The notes beneath the pieces are model-generated. The model was given only the letters and a program-made list of their open reading frames with translations, was not told the DNA's origin and did not search any database. Shown one piece after another: positions 15,760-24,373 of a stretch of DNA of 64,000 nt. This DNA is from Pseudomonas cuatrocienegasensis (GTDB taxonomy: Bacteria; Pseudomonadota; Gammaproteobacteria; Pseudomonadales; Pseudomonadaceae), in assembly GCF_900110925.1 (NCBI RefSeq), contig NZ_FOFP01000020.1:24768-88767 (forward strand). The letters are read 5' to 3'. Each line of letters starts with the position of its first letter. Within the stretch, counting starts at the first letter, position 1. The position numbers were made by a program, and so were the translations under genes.

Positions 15760-15853
15760 TATTCGATAATAGTGTGCCCAGACCCATTCACTGACGTGTG
15801 GTGGCGGGTAGGCCGGCTTTCGCTCCGGGCCCGCCACAGAGGAGCCGATACCA

Positions 15854-16246
15854 ATGCAACAGATCCTGATGACACTGGTGTTACTGTGCCTGCTTGGCGG
15901 ATGTGCCCAGCCGCAGCTCGATCAGCCCAAGGCCAATGGCTCCTACCTGGTGATCGAAAATGACCAGGCCTGGGCTGTGCTAGTGGCCGACGGGCGGCGT
16001 ACCGAGGTTCACGGTACGGTGATCGACGCCATCCGGCTTCCCAGCCAGCGTTCGGCAGTGGCAGCCAGTTATGTCATCGAGACGGCTAATTGCGGGCGGG
16101 TGCAGTGGCTGACCGAACGTGCCGACGCCGCTGAGGGCACCACCACGCTGATGTCGGTGCACCATAACGCGCAGCTGGATGCTACGGACTGCATGATCCG
16201 TGATGGCATCAGCCGGGTATGGACGGTGCTCGATTATTCGGGCTGA
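15854..16246 (+). CDS. Putative lipoprotein of unknown function
   Basis: A 130-residue exported lipoprotein. The N-terminus MQQILMTLVLLCLLGGCAQP has a lipobox LGGC with Cys at residue 17; Ala at +2 gives no inner-membrane retention signal, so outer-membrane anchoring is likely. The mature part is small and beta-rich with two further Cys (TANCGRVQW, DATDCMIRD) that could form a disulfide. GAGGAG precedes the ATG by nine bases. It faces alaC tail to tail. It may be under the nearby LexA box. No family recognised. Confidence 0.75.
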   Translation: MQQILMTLVLLCLLGGCAQPQLDQPKANGSYLVIENDQAWAVLVADGRRTEVHGTVIDAIRLPSQRSAVAASYVIETANCGRVQWLTERADAAEGTTTLMSVHHNAQLDATDCMIRDGISRVWTVLDYSG

Positions 16247-16261
16247 ACAATAGTGCGGGTT

Positions 16262-16289
16262 GCCTGCCCGGCGCATGGCCGGGCAGGGC
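16262..16289. terminator. Hairpin between convergent lipoprotein and alaC genes
   Basis: A 10-bp stem (CCTGCCCGGC / GCCGGGCAGG) with a five-base loop lies between the two stops. It lacks a T-run, so it is a weak or bidirectional terminator candidate. Confidence 0.4.
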
Positions 16290-16294
16290 AGAGG

Positions 16295-17542
16295 TCACTC
16301 GGAAGCGGCAGGCGATTTGCGCGGTTTAACCGGTGCGGCAGGCTGGATCAGGCCGTCGGCTCGGAACATCGCGCGGATACCCCGCACGGCCTGGCGGATA
16401 CGATCCTGATTTTCGATCAGGGCAAAGCGCACATGGTCATCGCCGTAATCGCCAAAGCCCAGGCCGGGTGACACGCAAACCTTGGCCTCAAGCAGCAGCT
16501 TCTTGGCGAACTCCAGCGAGCCCATGGCCGCATAGGGTTCGGGAATCTTCGCCCAGACATACATCGAAGCCTTGGGGTTTTCGACCATCCAGCCGCACTC
16601 ATGCAGGCCCTTGACCAGCACATTGCGACGCTGCCGATATTGCTCGGCAATATCGCGCACGCACTGCTGGTCACCTTCCAGCGCCGCGATAGCCGCGACC
16701 TGCAGCGGCGTGAAGGTGCCGTAGTCGTGATAGCTCTTGATCCTGGCCAAGGCGTTGACCAGTTCAGGGTTGCCGACCATAAAGCCAATGCGCCAGCCGG
16801 CCATGTTGTAGCTTTTCGACAGGGTGAAAAACTCCACCGCGATGTCCTTGGCCCCAGGTATCTGCATGATCGAGGGCGCGGTCCAGCCGTCATAGACAAT
16901 GTCGGCGTACGCCAGGTCGTGCACCACCAGCACATCGTACTGCTTGGCCAGGGCTACCACGCGCTCGAAGAAATCCAGCTCCACGCATTGTGCGGTGGGG
17001 TTGGAAGGGAAGCCGAGAATCATCATTTTCGGCTTGGGGATCGACTCGCGGATTGCCCGCTCCAGCTCGGCGAAGAAGTCCACGCCAGGCACCAGGGGCA
17101 CCGAGCGTACCTGAGCGCCGGCGATCACCGCACCGTAGATATGAATGGGGTAACTCGGGTTGGGTACCAACACGGTATCGCCATGGTCCAGGGTTGCCAG
17201 CATCAGGTGCGCCAGGCCTTCCTTGGAGCCGATGGTGACGATGGCTTCGCTTTCCGGGTCGATGTCCACGGCATAGCGATCCTTGTACCAGCGCGAGATG
17301 GCGCGACGCAGGCGCGGAATACCCCGTGAGGTGGAGTAGCCATGGGTGTCTTCACGCTGGGCGACCTGCACCAGCTTCTCGACGATATGTGGTGGCGTTG
17401 GCCCATCCGGGTTGCCCATGCTGAAGTCGATGATGTCCTCGCCGCGTCGGCGAGCCGCCATCTTCAGTTCGGCAGTGATGTTGAAAACGTAGGGGGGGAG
17501 TCGATCGATGCGCGCAAAACGGCGCTTGGCGGTATCAGCCAT
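16295..17542 (-). CDS. alaC: Alanine-type aminotransferase (AlaC family)
   Basis: A 415-residue fold-type I PLP enzyme, expected to interconvert pyruvate/glutamate and alanine/2-oxoglutarate. It shows FSMGNPDGPTPPHIV (about residues 40-54), PSYPIHIYGAVIAGA, FPSNPTAQCVE, HDLAYADIVYDG, and the PLP lysine in TLSKSYNMAGWRIGF (Lys at about residue 247). The ATG at 17542 has GAGGA five bases upstream; the open frame extends further but without support. Length and motifs match the AlaC/YfdZ group, so alanine synthesis is likely though substrate is inferred. Confidence 0.88.
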   Translation of the reverse strand: MADTAKRRFARIDRLPPYVFNITAELKMAARRRGEDIIDFSMGNPDGPTPPHIVEKLVQVAQREDTHGYSTSRGIPRLRRAISRWYKDRYAVDIDPESEAIVTIGSKEGLAHLMLATLDHGDTVLVPNPSYPIHIYGAVIAGAQVRSVPLVPGVDFFAELERAIRESIPKPKMMILGFPSNPTAQCVELDFFERVVALAKQYDVLVVHDLAYADIVYDGWTAPSIMQIPGAKDIAVEFFTLSKSYNMAGWRIGFMVGNPELVNALARIKSYHDYGTFTPLQVAAIAALEGDQQCVRDIAEQYRQRRNVLVKGLHECGWMVENPKASMYVWAKIPEPYAAMGSLEFAKKLLLEAKVCVSPGLGFGDYGDDHVRFALIENQDRIRQAVRGIRAMFRADGLIQPAAPVKPRKSPAASE

Positions 17543-17680
17543 GTTGTCCTCGAAGTACGTAAGCGCCCGGAACCGTCCGAGCGACGCTGGCCACTGTGGT
17601 GGCCTGTCGCGGAACATAGCGGGGCTGCAGGTATTTGTCGAGGGCTCGGCGCTGTACTCGGGGAAAAATCAGCGGGCAAA

Positions 17681-17707
17681 GAAAACCCCGCACTGGGCGG
17701 GGTTTCT
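17681..17707 (-). terminator. Terminator of acnB
   Basis: On the minus strand a 9-bp AAACCCCGC/GCGGGGTTT hairpin is followed by TTCTTTG, 16 bases after the acnB stop. Confidence 0.8.
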
Positions 17708-17722
17708 CTGATGCGTTGACGC

Positions 17723-20332
17723 TTAGGCTTGAACGACCGGGATCTGGGCGTTCGCAGCTGCCTCGCGGAACTCGGCAATCTGGTCGAAGCTCAGGTAGCG
17801 GTAAACGTCGGCAGCCATGCTGTCGATGTTCTTCGCGTACTCCATGTACTCCTCGACGGTCGGCAGTTTGCCGAGAATCGAAGCGACAGCTGCCAGTTCG
17901 GCAGAGGCCAGGTACACGTTGGCGCCGTCACCCAGACGGTTCGGGAAGTTACGGGTCGAGGTCGAAACGACCGTCGAGTTCGGCTCAACTCGTGCCTGGT
18001 TACCCATGCACAGCGAGCAGCCCGGCATTTCCATGCGCGCGCCAGCCTTGCCGTAGATGCCGTAGTAGCCTTCTTCGGTCAGCTGGTGAGCGTCCATCTT
18101 GGTCGGCGGCGACAGCCACAGACGCGTCGGCAGTTGGCCCTTGACCTGCTCCAGCAACTTGCCGGCAGCGCGGAAATGACCGATGTTGGTCATGCACGAA
18201 CCGATAAACACTTCGTCGATCTTCTCGCCCTGAACGGTCGAGAGCAGGCGGGCGTCATCCGGGTCGTTCGGTGCGCACAGCACCGGCTCGTTGATGTCGG
18301 CCAGGTCGATTTCGATGATTTCGGCGTACTCGGCGTCCTTGTCGGCTGCCATCAGCTTCGGATCGGCCAACCAGGCTTCCATCGCTTGAGCGCGACGTTC
18401 CATGGTGCGTGCATCGCCGTAGCCTTCGCTGATCATCCAGCGCAGCAGGGTGATGTTCGAACGCAGGTACTCGGCGATGGCCTTTTCCGGCAGCTTGATG
18501 GTGCAACCAGCAGCGGAACGCTCGGCGGAGGCGTCGGACAGCTCGAATGCCTGCTCAACGGTCAGCTCGTCCAGGCCTTCGATCTCGAGGATGCGGCCGG
18601 AGAAGATGTTCTTCTTGCCTTTCTTCTCGACGGTCAGCAGGCCTTTCTGGATGGCCACGTAAGGGATTGCATGGACCAGGTCACGCAGGGTGATGCCCGG
18701 TTGCAGTTTGCCCTTGAAGCGCACCAGTACCGACTCCGGCATATCTAGCGGCATGACGCCAGTGGCAGCGGCGAAGGCAACCAGACCGGAACCGGCCGGG
18801 AAGGAGATACCGATCGGGAAGCGGGTGTGCGAGTCACCACCGGTGCCGACGGTGTCCGGCAGCAGCATGCGGTTCAGCCAGCTGTGGATGATGCCGTCGC
18901 CAGGACGCAGGGACACGCCGCCACGGGTGCGGATGAAATCCGGCAAGGTGTGGTGGGTGGTGACGTCGATTGGCTTCGGATAAGCGGCGGTGTGGCAGAA
19001 CGACTGCATCACCAGATCGGCGGAGAAGCCCAGGCATGCCAGGTCTTTCAGCTCGTCGCGGGTCATCGGGCCAGTGGTGTCCTGGGAGCCGACGGTGGTC
19101 ATCTTCGGTTCGCAGTAGGTGCCAGGGCGTACGCCTTTGCCTTCCGGCAGGCCGCAGGCCTTGCCGACCATCTTCTGGGCCAGGGTGTAGCCCTTGCCGG
19201 TGTCGACCGGGGCTTCCGGCAGTTTGAACAGGTCGGTTGGGCCCAGGCCCAGCTCTGCACGGGCCTTGTCGGTCAGACCACGGCCGATGATCAGCGGGAT
19301 ACGGCCGCCAGCGCGAACTTCGTCGAGCAGAACCGGGGTTTTCAGTTCAAAGGTGGTGATGACTTCATCGGTACCGTGCTTGCAGACCTTGCCGGCATGC
19401 GGGTACAGGTCGATCACGTCACCCATGTTGATGTTCGACACATCGAATTCGATCGGCAGGGCGCCGGCGTCTTCCATGGTGTTGTAGAAAATCGGTGCGA
19501 TCTTGGTGCCGAAGCAGAAGCCGCCAGCGCGCTTGTTCGGTACGAACGGAATGTCGTCGCCGAAGAACCACAGCACCGAGTTGGTGGCGGATTTACGCGA
19601 GGAGCCGGTACCAACCACGTCGCCAACGTAGGCAACCGGGAAGCCGTCGCCGTACATCTGGGCGATCTGCTTCATCGGGCCGATGGAGCCTTGCACGTCA
19701 GGCACGATGCCTTCGCGGGCCATTTTCAGCATGGCCAGGGCGTGCAACGGGATGTCAGGGCGCGACCAGGCGTCTGGGGCAGGGGACAGGTCGTCGGTGT
19801 TGGTTTCGCCGGTGACCTTGAACACGCGCAGGCTGATCTTGTCAGCCAGGGTCGGGCGCTTCTTGAACCACTCGCCATCGGCCCAGGACTGCAGCACGCC
19901 TTGAGCGTGGGCATTGCCCGCTTTGGCTTTTTCGGCAACGTCGTGGAAGGCGTCGAACATCAGCAGGGTGTGCTTGAGCTGTTCGGCGGCGGTGGCAGCC
20001 AGCTCGGTGTCATCCAGCAACTCGACCAGGGTGGCGATGTTGTAGCCGCCCTGCATGGTGCCGAGCAGTTCGGTGGCGCGTTGCTTGCTGATCAGTGGGG
20101 AAGCGACTTCGCCCTTGGCAACGGCGGAGAGGAAACCAGCCTTGACGTAGGCGGCTTCGTCAACGCCTGGCGGTACACGGTTGGTGATCAGGTCGACGAG
20201 GAATTCTTCTTCGCCAGCAGGCGGGTTTTTCAGCAGCTCGATCAGGCCTGCGGTTTGTTCGGCGTTCAGCGGCTGGGGCACGATACCCTGAGCGGCACGC
20301 TCTGCTACGTGTTTGCGATAGGCTTCAAGCAC
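17723..20332 (-). CDS. acnB: Aconitate hydratase B
   Basis: An 869-residue cytoplasmic [4Fe-4S] enzyme converting citrate to isocitrate in the TCA cycle and acting in the methylcitrate cycle. Visible parts: the HEAT-like N-terminal domain (LEAYRKHVAERAAQGIV), the swivel domain (GRIPLIIGRGLTDKAR, GTGSSRKSATNSVLWFFG), and the cluster-binding catalytic domain with FIGSCMTNIGHFRAAGKLL and MPGCSLCMGNQARV supplying Cys ligands. The start is GTG at 20332 with GAGGG eight bases upstream; it gives the family N-terminus. The ATG 15 bases further upstream lacks a ribosome site. Confidence 0.96.
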   Translation of the reverse strand: MLEAYRKHVAERAAQGIVPQPLNAEQTAGLIELLKNPPAGEEEFLVDLITNRVPPGVDEAAYVKAGFLSAVAKGEVASPLISKQRATELLGTMQGGYNIATLVELLDDTELAATAAEQLKHTLLMFDAFHDVAEKAKAGNAHAQGVLQSWADGEWFKKRPTLADKISLRVFKVTGETNTDDLSPAPDAWSRPDIPLHALAMLKMAREGIVPDVQGSIGPMKQIAQMYGDGFPVAYVGDVVGTGSSRKSATNSVLWFFGDDIPFVPNKRAGGFCFGTKIAPIFYNTMEDAGALPIEFDVSNINMGDVIDLYPHAGKVCKHGTDEVITTFELKTPVLLDEVRAGGRIPLIIGRGLTDKARAELGLGPTDLFKLPEAPVDTGKGYTLAQKMVGKACGLPEGKGVRPGTYCEPKMTTVGSQDTTGPMTRDELKDLACLGFSADLVMQSFCHTAAYPKPIDVTTHHTLPDFIRTRGGVSLRPGDGIIHSWLNRMLLPDTVGTGGDSHTRFPIGISFPAGSGLVAFAAATGVMPLDMPESVLVRFKGKLQPGITLRDLVHAIPYVAIQKGLLTVEKKGKKNIFSGRILEIEGLDELTVEQAFELSDASAERSAAGCTIKLPEKAIAEYLRSNITLLRWMISEGYGDARTMERRAQAMEAWLADPKLMAADKDAEYAEIIEIDLADINEPVLCAPNDPDDARLLSTVQGEKIDEVFIGSCMTNIGHFRAAGKLLEQVKGQLPTRLWLSPPTKMDAHQLTEEGYYGIYGKAGARMEMPGCSLCMGNQARVEPNSTVVSTSTRNFPNRLGDGANVYLASAELAAVASILGKLPTVEEYMEYAKNIDSMAADVYRYLSFDQIAEFREAAANAQIPVVQA

Positions 20333-20735
20333 AGTTATTACCCTCATCAGTGGTCCCAAAGGGTTGTCCGGGACGCGATCCAGAAAACCCTGAACGACGC
20401 GCAGTGTGGCGTTTTGCACCACGTTGCCGAGGTCTCAGGGATTTCTTCCAGAAGCTGTTTTCAAAGTTTTACGCCGGCAGGACGGGGTAGATGAGGGGCC
20501 GATACCCACACTCCGAGCTTGCGAGAGGTTGGTATCGGCATCGTACCTGCAGGATTAACTGTGCTCGTGACGCTTTGAAAACAGCTTCCAACGGACATTG
20601 GCGCCTATTAAAGGCGGGCCGATTCTACTGGAAAGCTTTGATAAAGTTAAGCTAAAGCCCCCGCCCATGCGGGGGTGATCTGCCTTAGACAAAGGGCTAA
20701 GATGCCACTCCGTTGTCCATCTGTAGTGCGTCCTC
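20333..20735. other. Gene-free region between divergent acnB and DUF1289 genes
   Basis: About 400 bases with no credible gene. The first 120 hold the acnB leader. A nested palindromic element occupies 20451-20588 (separate entry). The rest carries a GCCCGCCC-rich stretch around 20656 and the promoter of the downstream gene, which I cannot place with confidence. Confidence 0.6.
20451..20588. repeat. Nested inverted-repeat element, possibly MITE or structured RNA
   Basis: Perfect 16-bp outer arms (GAAGCTGTTTTCAAAG at 20451-20466 and its complement at 20573-20588) enclose a 9-bp inner pair (GCCGATACC 20498-20506, GGTATCGGC 20531-20539). The inner loop has a small CTC/GAG stem. Arms at two scales with unrelated sequence between suggest a mobile miniature element or a folded RNA; nothing coding is seen inside. 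Confidence 0.6.
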
Positions 20736-21212
20736 ATGTCCAATCAGCGCATCAAGACTCCCTGTGTCGGCCTCTGCTCCACGGTCTACGGCGATCTGGT
20801 ATGCCGTGGGTGCAAGCGTTTTCACCATGAAGTCATCGATTGGAATGCCTACGATGAGGCGCAGAAACGCGCGGTCTGGCTGCGCCTGGAAGTCTTGCTG
20901 GTGCAGGTGATGACCGCCAAGCTGGAAGTCTTCGACGCTGAGCGGCTGCGCCAGCAGTTGGAGCTGCGCAAGATTCGTTTTGTGCCTCAGCAGTCGCCGT
21001 ACTGCTGGGCCTATCAGCTGATTGCGCGTGGTGCGCGTGTCATCAACCAGTTGGAAGCCTACGGCATGGTGCTGTTGCCGGAGTTTCGCGGCTGGCAGTT
21101 ACCGGAGCTGCGCGACGCCATCGACCGCGAGTTCTTTCTGCTGTCCGAAGCCCACTACCACCGCTATATCGCCCCTCGTTTCCTGCGCGAGGGGCTGGAT
21201 GCAGAGCGCTAG
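20736..21212 (+). CDS. DUF1289-family small cysteine protein
   Basis: A 158-residue protein whose N-terminal 50 residues are a DUF1289 domain: TPCVGLCSTVYGDLVCRGCKRF (about residues 8-29), with four Cys in a CxxxC...CxxC-like layout that probably binds a metal or Fe-S cluster. The rest is a helical domain rich in Arg and Glu, with no known motif. It overlaps the tail of the convergent universal stress gene by four bases. PAO1 has a similar gene next to acnB (from memory). Function unknown. Confidence 0.82.
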   Translation: MSNQRIKTPCVGLCSTVYGDLVCRGCKRFHHEVIDWNAYDEAQKRAVWLRLEVLLVQVMTAKLEVFDAERLRQQLELRKIRFVPQQSPYCWAYQLIARGARVINQLEAYGMVLLPEFRGWQLPELRDAIDREFFLLSEAHYHRYIAPRFLREGLDAER

Positions 21213-22072
21213 CGCTGCGCCACCAGGGTTTCCAGATGGTCGATGATGTCGTCGGGCTTGAGCACCAGTACATCGCTGTGCAGGCTGTCGAGGATCACTT
21301 CGGCCGTATTGCCGATCAGCGCACCTGATAGACCGGTGCGGGCGACTGTGCCGATCACCGTCACTACGGCATCGAGTTCATGGGCGACCTTGGGGATTAG
21401 CGTGTCGGCCGGCCCTTCGACCAGGTGCAGGCACGCATCGCTGATCGCGTATTCGGCCTGGAAGGCCTGGCAATGTGAGCGGTAGCGCGCCTCGATGGTG
21501 TCGCGCAGTTGGAAGGTGGGGTCGGCGGCGGAGAGCATGGGCGCCGGGTAAGCCGAGATCACATGCAGTTCAGCCTTGGCCAGGGCTGCGATGTCAAAGC
21601 CATGGCTGACAATGCTGGAGTGCAGCGTGCGGTGCTCGCTGTCGGCATTGCCGACATCCACGGCGGCCAGGATGGTGCCGCCTTGCCAGGAGCGCTCGGT
21701 CTTGACCATTAGTACGGGGCAGGGGCAGTAACGCAGGAGTTTCCAGTCATCCGGGGTGAGCAGGGCGCGTTTCAGCGGGTTGTCCGGCAGGTGCTGCTTG
21801 ACCACCAGGCCACAGCCCTCGGCCTGTTGCACGCGGATCAGGGTGTCGTTCAAGGAGTCATGCCAGGCTTGTTCGGCTGACACGCTGTAGCCTTCCTGCT
21901 GCAGTGTCACGCGCAGTTCGTCCAGATAGGCGGTGTGATCATGCCGCGGGTCGCAGGCGAGCAGGTGCAGGTGGGAGCCGGTGACGCCGGCAATCAGCTT
22001 GGCGCGTTTGAGCGCCAGCGCCTCAGGGTGTTGCGGCGTGACCAGCACCAGAATGCTGCGAATGGCTTGCAT
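21209..22072 (-). CDS. Tandem universal stress protein (UspA type)
   Basis: A 287-residue protein made of two UspA-like domains: residues about 1-145 (SILVLVTPQHPEALALKRA at the start) and about 150-285 (TILAAVDVGNAD at the start). The second repeat ends with VIGTVARTGLSGALIGNTAEVIL, resembling the G-2x-G-9x-G-S/T nucleotide-binding signature (G-x-x-G with GNTAE). Tandem-Usp proteins of the UspE type help survival in stationary phase and anaerobiosis; a precise role is not implied. AAGGAG precedes the ATG by seven bases. Confidence 0.9.
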   Translation of the reverse strand: MQAIRSILVLVTPQHPEALALKRAKLIAGVTGSHLHLLACDPRHDHTAYLDELRVTLQQEGYSVSAEQAWHDSLNDTLIRVQQAEGCGLVVKQHLPDNPLKRALLTPDDWKLLRYCPCPVLMVKTERSWQGGTILAAVDVGNADSEHRTLHSSIVSHGFDIAALAKAELHVISAYPAPMLSAADPTFQLRDTIEARYRSHCQAFQAEYAISDACLHLVEGPADTLIPKVAHELDAVVTVIGTVARTGLSGALIGNTAEVILDSLHSDVLVLKPDDIIDHLETLVAQR

Positions 22073-22185
22073 GGCTGTTCTCCTTGTCAGTGACAGGCGG
22101 GTGTACTGACACTATAGAGGGCGCTGGTGGTGGTGTTCGTTGACCGGTATCAACGGTCATGGCTGGCCGTGCAGGCTGTCATTCG

Positions 22186-22191
22186 TATAAT
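22186..22191 (+). promoter_or_regulatory. Candidate -10 box upstream of miaE
   Basis: A perfect TATAAT lies between the divergent stress-protein and miaE genes, with no good -35. If used, transcription starts near 22198, downstream of the earliest ATG at 22159, which supports the later GTG start for miaE. Confidence 0.45.
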
Positions 22192-22242
22192 GGGCGCCCG
22201 ACCCAGGGTCGCCGACACCCTGACATCCTTGAGCCGATACCT

Positions 22243-22899
22243 GTGCACGCCGAAATCGCCCCTGCTGTAGCCCGTCCTTCTCGCTCCCGCGCTCTGCCCC
22301 TGCCCGAGATCCACGCCTTTCTCGGCTGCCGTACGCCGGCTGCCTGGGTCGAGGCGGCGCTGGCCAATCCCGAGATCATGCTGATTGATCATAAGAACTG
22401 CGAATTCAAGGCCGCCAGTACTGCGCTGAGCCTGATGGCCAAGTACAGCACGCACCTGGACCTGATCAATATGATGTCGCGTCTGGCCCGCGAGGAGCTG
22501 GTGCATCACGAGCAGGTGCTACGCCTTATGAAACGCCGCAATATTGGCCTGCGCCCGGTCTCGGCGGCACGTTATGCGTCTGGCCTGCGTAAGTTGGTGC
22601 GTCCCCATGAGCCGCACCGGCTGGTCGACACCCTGGTGGTGGGCGCATTTATCGAGGCGCGTAGCTGTGAGCGTTTCGAGGCGCTGGTGCCGCACCTGGA
22701 CGAGGAGCTGGGGGGTTTCTACTTCGGCTTGCTGAAGAGTGAAGCGCGGCACTTTCAGGGCTACCTGAAATTGGCCTATCAGTATGGCGAGCAGCAGGAT
22801 GTGGATCAGGCTATCGAGCGGGTGCGCGAGGCGGAGCGCCTGTTGATCGAGTCGAGCGACAGTGAGTTTCGCTTTCACAGCGGTGTACCTGCAGCCTGA
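22243..22899 (+). CDS. miaE: tRNA 2-methylthio-N6-isopentenyladenosine hydroxylase
   Basis: A non-heme diiron monooxygenase that hydroxylates ms2i6A at position 37 of some tRNAs. The ligand pattern fits: KNCEFKAAS, REELVHHEQV (E-x-x-H), FIEARSCERFEAL, and KSEARHFQGYL (E-x-x-H). The frame is open from 22159, but I take the GTG at 22243 because a TATAAT lies between them and family members begin close to the PEIHAFLG segment; the exact start remains uncertain. 218 residues from this start, close to the family length. Confidence 0.88.
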   Translation: MHAEIAPAVARPSRSRALPLPEIHAFLGCRTPAAWVEAALANPEIMLIDHKNCEFKAASTALSLMAKYSTHLDLINMMSRLAREELVHHEQVLRLMKRRNIGLRPVSAARYASGLRKLVRPHEPHRLVDTLVVGAFIEARSCERFEALVPHLDEELGGFYFGLLKSEARHFQGYLKLAYQYGEQQDVDQAIERVREAERLLIESSDSEFRFHSGVPAA

Positions 22900-22933
22900 A
22901 GCGCTTAGCGCGCGTCAGTCGAGCCTCCCGCCC

Positions 22934-23659
22934 TCAGGGTGCGAAGGCGAAGGGAGCCAGGTGAAAACCCTGTTGATCGATCTGCAAGGCCCAGCCTTGC
23001 TGGTCCCAGTCGCCCAGCACGATGCGCTGCGCGGGCTGATCATTGACCTCCAGACGGTGCACGGCCGGGCGGTGGGTATGGCCGTGAATCAGGGTCAGCA
23101 CACCATGCTGCGCCATGACTTCGGGCACCACCGAAGGTGTTACGTCGACAATCGCGCTGGCTTTCATGCGCGTCTGTTGCTGGCTTTGCTCACGCAGTTT
23201 GCGGGCCAGGCGCTGGCGTGTGGCCAGGGGCAGGTTGCGTAGCACGAACAGGCTCAGCGGGTTGCGTAGCCAGCGGCGCAGCTTCATATAGCCGACGTCC
23301 AGGGTGCACAGGCTGTCACCATGCATCAGCAACACCTTGTGGCCCTCAAGCTCGACCACGCTTGGGTCGCGTAGCAGGGTGCAGCCAGCCTCCCGACAAA
23401 AACGCTTGCCCAGCATGAAGTCGCGGTTGCCGTGCATCAGGTACAGGCGTGTGCCTGCGTCGCTGAGTTTGCGCAGGGCCGTGGCGATCTCTCGCTGGAA
23501 CGGGCTGATGGCGTCATCGCCGACCCACACCTCAAAGAAATCGCCGAGGATATACAGCGCATCGGCGGCCGGCGCGCGGTGTTGCAGGAAGTCTAAAAAC
23601 GCCCGGGTAATATCCGGGCGTTGTTCTTCAAGGTGCAGATCGGAGATCAGTAGAATCAC
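22934..23659 (-). CDS. lpxH: UDP-2,3-diacylglucosamine diphosphatase
   Basis: A 241-residue metallophosphoesterase that hydrolyses UDP-2,3-diacylglucosamine to lipid X and UMP at the inner membrane, a lipid A step. Metal-binding motifs occur in order: SDLHLE (residues 6-11), LGDFFEVWVGDD, GNRDFML (about 79-85), and the HGHTHRPAV cluster (about 194-202). It starts inside the end of ppiB (ATGA overlap), so ppiB-lpxH is a coupled pair. Confidence 0.95.
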   Translation of the reverse strand: MILLISDLHLEEQRPDITRAFLDFLQHRAPAADALYILGDFFEVWVGDDAISPFQREIATALRKLSDAGTRLYLMHGNRDFMLGKRFCREAGCTLLRDPSVVELEGHKVLLMHGDSLCTLDVGYMKLRRWLRNPLSLFVLRNLPLATRQRLARKLREQSQQQTRMKASAIVDVTPSVVPEVMAQHGVLTLIHGHTHRPAVHRLEVNDQPAQRIVLGDWDQQGWALQIDQQGFHLAPFAFAP

Positions 23660-24150
23660 TCAACGATCTCGGCACGCTCGATGATCACGTCGTCGACTGG
23701 CACGTCCTGGTGGCCCGACTTCATGGTGGTGGCGACGCCCTTGATTTTCTCGACCACGTCCATGCCTTCGACCACTTCGCCGAATACCGCGTAGCCCCAG
23801 CCCTGCACGGTGGGTGCAGTGTGGTTGAGGAAGCTGTTGTCACTGACGTTGATAAAGAACTGCGCCGAGGCCGAGTGTGGCTCCATGGTGCGCGCCATAG
23901 CCACGGTGCCGACCTTGTTGGCGACGCCGTTGTTGGCTTCGTTCTTGATCGGTGCGCGGGTGGTTTTCTGCTTCATGCCCGGCTCGAAGCCGCCGCCCTG
24001 GATCATGAAATTGCTGATGACGCGGTGGAACACGGTGCCGTCGTAATGTCCGCTCTTCACGTATTCCTTGAAGTTGGCCACGGTTTCCGGGGCTTTGTCT
24101 TCGAACAGGTTGAGGGTGATGACGCCGTGGTTGGTGTGCAGCTTGATCAT
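23656..24150 (-). CDS. ppiB: Peptidyl-prolyl cis-trans isomerase B (cyclophilin)
   Basis: A 164-residue cytoplasmic cyclophilin. The core FHRVISNFMIQGGGFEPG (about residues 41-58) contains the catalytic Arg; GTVAMARTMEPHSASAQFFIN and GYAVFGEVVEGMDVV complete the barrel. The ATG at 24150 is the family start; the long extension upstream is noise. No signal peptide, so the cytoplasmic type. Its stop overlaps the lpxH ATG. Confidence 0.95.
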   Translation of the reverse strand: MIKLHTNHGVITLNLFEDKAPETVANFKEYVKSGHYDGTVFHRVISNFMIQGGGFEPGMKQKTTRAPIKNEANNGVANKVGTVAMARTMEPHSASAQFFINVSDNSFLNHTAPTVQGWGYAVFGEVVEGMDVVEKIKGVATTMKSGHQDVPVDDVIIERAEIVE

Positions 24151-24373
24151 GTGAGTAGTCACTCTGTCGAAATAACCGGTGGCTGGTCGCGTTGCCAGCC
24201 AATGGGGAGGCGGGCAATGGTTAACGAGCCGGCTCATGGGCCTGTCAGGGGGTTGACAGCTTCGGCTATGATAAGCGCTTTGTATAAGTCGGCCTACCCT
24301 GAGAGCCTGTTCAAGCGTTGCCTTGTGCACGCGAACCGGTTCTGAGCCGCGCCTCGCACTCGCTAAGGACACC

